DNA from: a virus
Strand: one strand, 5' to 3'
DNA length: 20,773 bases
Virus record (IMG/VR): IMGVR_UViG_3300049825_000409
Location: 1-20,773 of that record
Part shown: positions 19,222 to 20,773 of the stretch, piece after piece
Layout: every line of letters begins with the position of its first letter
Position numbering within the stretch: position 1 is the stretch's first letter
The notes under the pieces: model-generated
What the model saw: only the letters and a program-made list of their open reading frames with translations
What the model was told of the DNA's origin: nothing
Databases searched by the model: none
Position numbers and translations under genes: made by a program

Positions 19222-20773
19222 GCCTTCTCCAGGTCAGCGCCCACGCCGCCGATCGTCATGATCTCGTCCGCCCGCCCGCCCTGCACCTGCGCGCCGGTGA
19301 TCAGAGCCGGGGCCATGGACGACCACTGCATGGAGAGCGAGTCGGCCATGTCCGGGCTGAAGCCGAGGCGCAGCACCAGCTCGTCCTTCGTCTCGAGGTC
19401 CTCCACCCGGTCGCCGTTGTCCTTGGTGCGGATGGCGCACAGCTGCGCCTCGAGGTCGTCCCAGTCGGCCTCGTCCTCCAGGAACTTGTCGTCGAACTCC
19501 AGCAGCCCGTCGCGCAGCACGTTGCGCAGGGACATGTACGACTGCACGCGCTGGTTGCGCCACCTGGCAGGGACCGCGCTCTTCGCCCCGCCCTGGTGGA
19601 ACACCACGGGGTACTCGCGCTTCAGCAGCTCGCCCGCCGCGCCGAGGCCGACGCCGATCGCGTCCACGACGAACGTGTCGCCGTTCGCCGCACTGCACCC
19701 CATGTCCTTCCACATCATCACCGCCGCGTCGGCCGTCTGCTGCGTGGCGCGCTCCAGCTCAAAGCTGAATCGGCGCATGCGCCGCGCGACGACCTTCGAC
19801 TGGTGATGGTCGCAGAGCGTGACGATGGTCTCGGCGCTGCCGCCGCCCGCGCAGTCGACGCTGACCTTCCGGCGGGGGATCGAGCCGTCGGCGAGCCCGT
19901 CCTTGTTGCGCGCGTTGTTGACCCACTGCAGCGCCAGGAGCTGCCCCGGCTCGTCCGACGCGAACTCCCCGAACACGCGCACCTTCACGACGGGGGAGTT
20001 GCGCCCGTACTTGTCGATGAGGCGCTGCGCCCACCTGCGCGACACGCGCCGCGACTGCTCGAAGCCGATCTTGTAGGTGAAGTAGTTCCTGGACTCCTTC
20101 GCCTTGAGGTGCGAGTCGGCGAACGTGCCCGTGCGCTGCGTGGGGTTGGAGATCATCACGAGGATCTGCACCACGCCGGTCGAGAGCGCGCCGAAGATCA
20201 CGGGGAACAGCGCCTCGGGGACGCCGGTGGCCTCCTCCACGATCACAAGCTGGTAGGTCTCGTGGTGGCCCGCGAGGTTCTCCGGGGTCTTGGCCGTCTC
20301 CCCCAGGATGCAGTAGTTGCGGTCGCGGCTGCCGTCCTCGTTGAACCAGTAGCAGGTGGTGTCGCCCATCTCGTGCGTCGCCCGGTACCAAGGCTCCGCG
20401 CGCTGATCGATCTTGTGGATAGCCGCGAAGAGGCGCGTCTTGACCTGGTCGAACTTCGGGGCGGTGACGATGACGCGCCCCGGAAAACACGCTTGGAACA
20501 CGTGCGCGATGAGCGCGGCGGTGTGCGTCTTGCCAGGGCCGTGGCCCGAGCAGACGCTGATCTGCGTCTTGCGCTCGTGGTTGATGCGGGTCTTCGCGCG
20601 CCACACGTCGGCGACCGCGTCGACTAGGTCCACCTGCAGCTGGTCGAGCTCCCAGGAGCGGCCGGGGTCCTGCTCGAGCGTCGGCTCGCCCTTGAGCGCC
20701 CGGTGCCGCAGCGCCTGCCGGCAGACCACCTCGACCGGGTCCTCGCGGCGCGCGAGGATCCAGCGCTCGAGGA
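19215..20773 (-). CDS. Terminase large subunit (5' end outside window)
   Basis: The frame is open to the right edge, so the N-terminus is missing; a GTG at 20729 is only an internal codon. It has a Walker A (SGHGPGKTHTA), a Walker B with the catalytic acid (LVIVEEATGV), and a coupling motif (ISNPTQRTGTF), the ATPase part. The nuclease half has three acidic sites: VSVDCAGGG, FVVDAIGVGLG and SPDMADSL. This is the standard large terminase that packages DNA into proheads and cuts concatemers. The order fits other phage packaging modules. The small terminase gene should lie further to the right. About 518 residues are visible, near full length for this family. Confidence 0.9.
   Translation of the reverse strand, partial: LERWILARREDPVEVVCRQALRHRALKGEPTLEQDPGRSWELDQLQVDLVDAVADVWRAKTRINHERKTQISVCSGHGPGKTHTAALIAHVFQACFPGRVIVTAPKFDQVKTRLFAAIHKIDQRAEPWYRATHEMGDTTCYWFNEDGSRDRNYCILGETAKTPENLAGHHETYQLVIVEEATGVPEALFPVIFGALSTGVVQILVMISNPTQRTGTFADSHLKAKESRNYFTYKIGFEQSRRVSRRWAQRLIDKYGRNSPVVKVRVFGEFASDEPGQLLALQWVNNARNKDGLADGSIPRRKVSVDCAGGGSAETIVTLCDHHQSKVVARRMRRFSFELERATQQTADAAVMMWKDMGCSAANGDTFVVDAIGVGLGAAGELLKREYPVVFHQGGAKSAVPARWRNQRVQSYMSLRNVLRDGLLEFDDKFLEDEADWDDLEAQLCAIRTKDNGDRVEDLETKDELVLRLGFSPDMADSLSMQWSSMAPALITGAQVQGGRADEIMTIGGVGADLEKAW

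Noticed and set aside
20727-20729. GTG as terminase start
   Set aside because: The frame stays open to the window edge with plausible coding sequence (WILARREDPVE), so the true start lies outside.

Overview
The window is one densely packed, minus-strand operon from a GC-rich tailed phage or prophage (Caudoviricetes). It carries the DNA-packaging and head-building module and reads from right (20773) to left (1). I see no integrase, tRNA, rRNA, CRISPR array or host gene, so host and lifestyle cannot be fixed from the sequence. The head genes look Mu-like: a DUF935-type portal, a MuF domain, a gpI-like protease/scaffold, a DUF2190-type decoration protein, a gp36/DUF1320 connector and a gpG-like protein. 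Two predicted export signals, one Tat-like and one Sec-like, fit a bacterial and probably Gram-negative host, but that is inference.

Layout in reading order. (1) 20773-16207: large terminase (start outside the window), a zinc-ribbon protein, and a 904-residue fusion of portal and MuF head-morphogenesis protein with a low-GC insert between the two parts. (2) 16210-13436: small accessory genes, including an 88-residue protein, a Tat-signal protein, a 37-residue single-span membrane protein missed by length filters, a Cys-rich phage protein, a radical SAM enzyme with a SPASM/twitch-like C-terminus, and four tiny proteins. (3) 13436-11037: protease with a nested scaffold start, decoration protein, major capsid protein, then a strong stem-loop. 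(4) 10970-9946: four small proteins, two of them paralogous and two overlapping in different frames. (5) 9944-6720: a 1074-residue fusion of GT4 glycosyltransferase, SAM methyltransferase and GT2 glycosyltransferase. (6) 6739-802: beta-rich virion or fibre-like proteins, a secreted protein with 16 cysteines in its mature chain, and a repeat protein with about 18 copies of a 20-residue unit. (7) 800-1: gp36-like connector and the start of a gpG-like tail-completion gene.

Genes are coupled by eight 4-base ATGA/GTGA overlaps and by gaps of a few bases. About ten starts are GTG and one is TTG. No convincing internal promoter or intrinsic terminator is visible. The gene set fits assembly of a head whose proteins, or the fibres encoded beside them, may be chemically modified by phage enzymes: the glycosyltransferase/methyltransferase fusion and the radical SAM enzyme lie on either side of the capsid genes. 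That link is a hypothesis from position. The most unusual items are the three-enzyme fusion, the radical SAM enzyme in a head operon, the portal-MuF fusion with its low-GC insert, and the two exported proteins.
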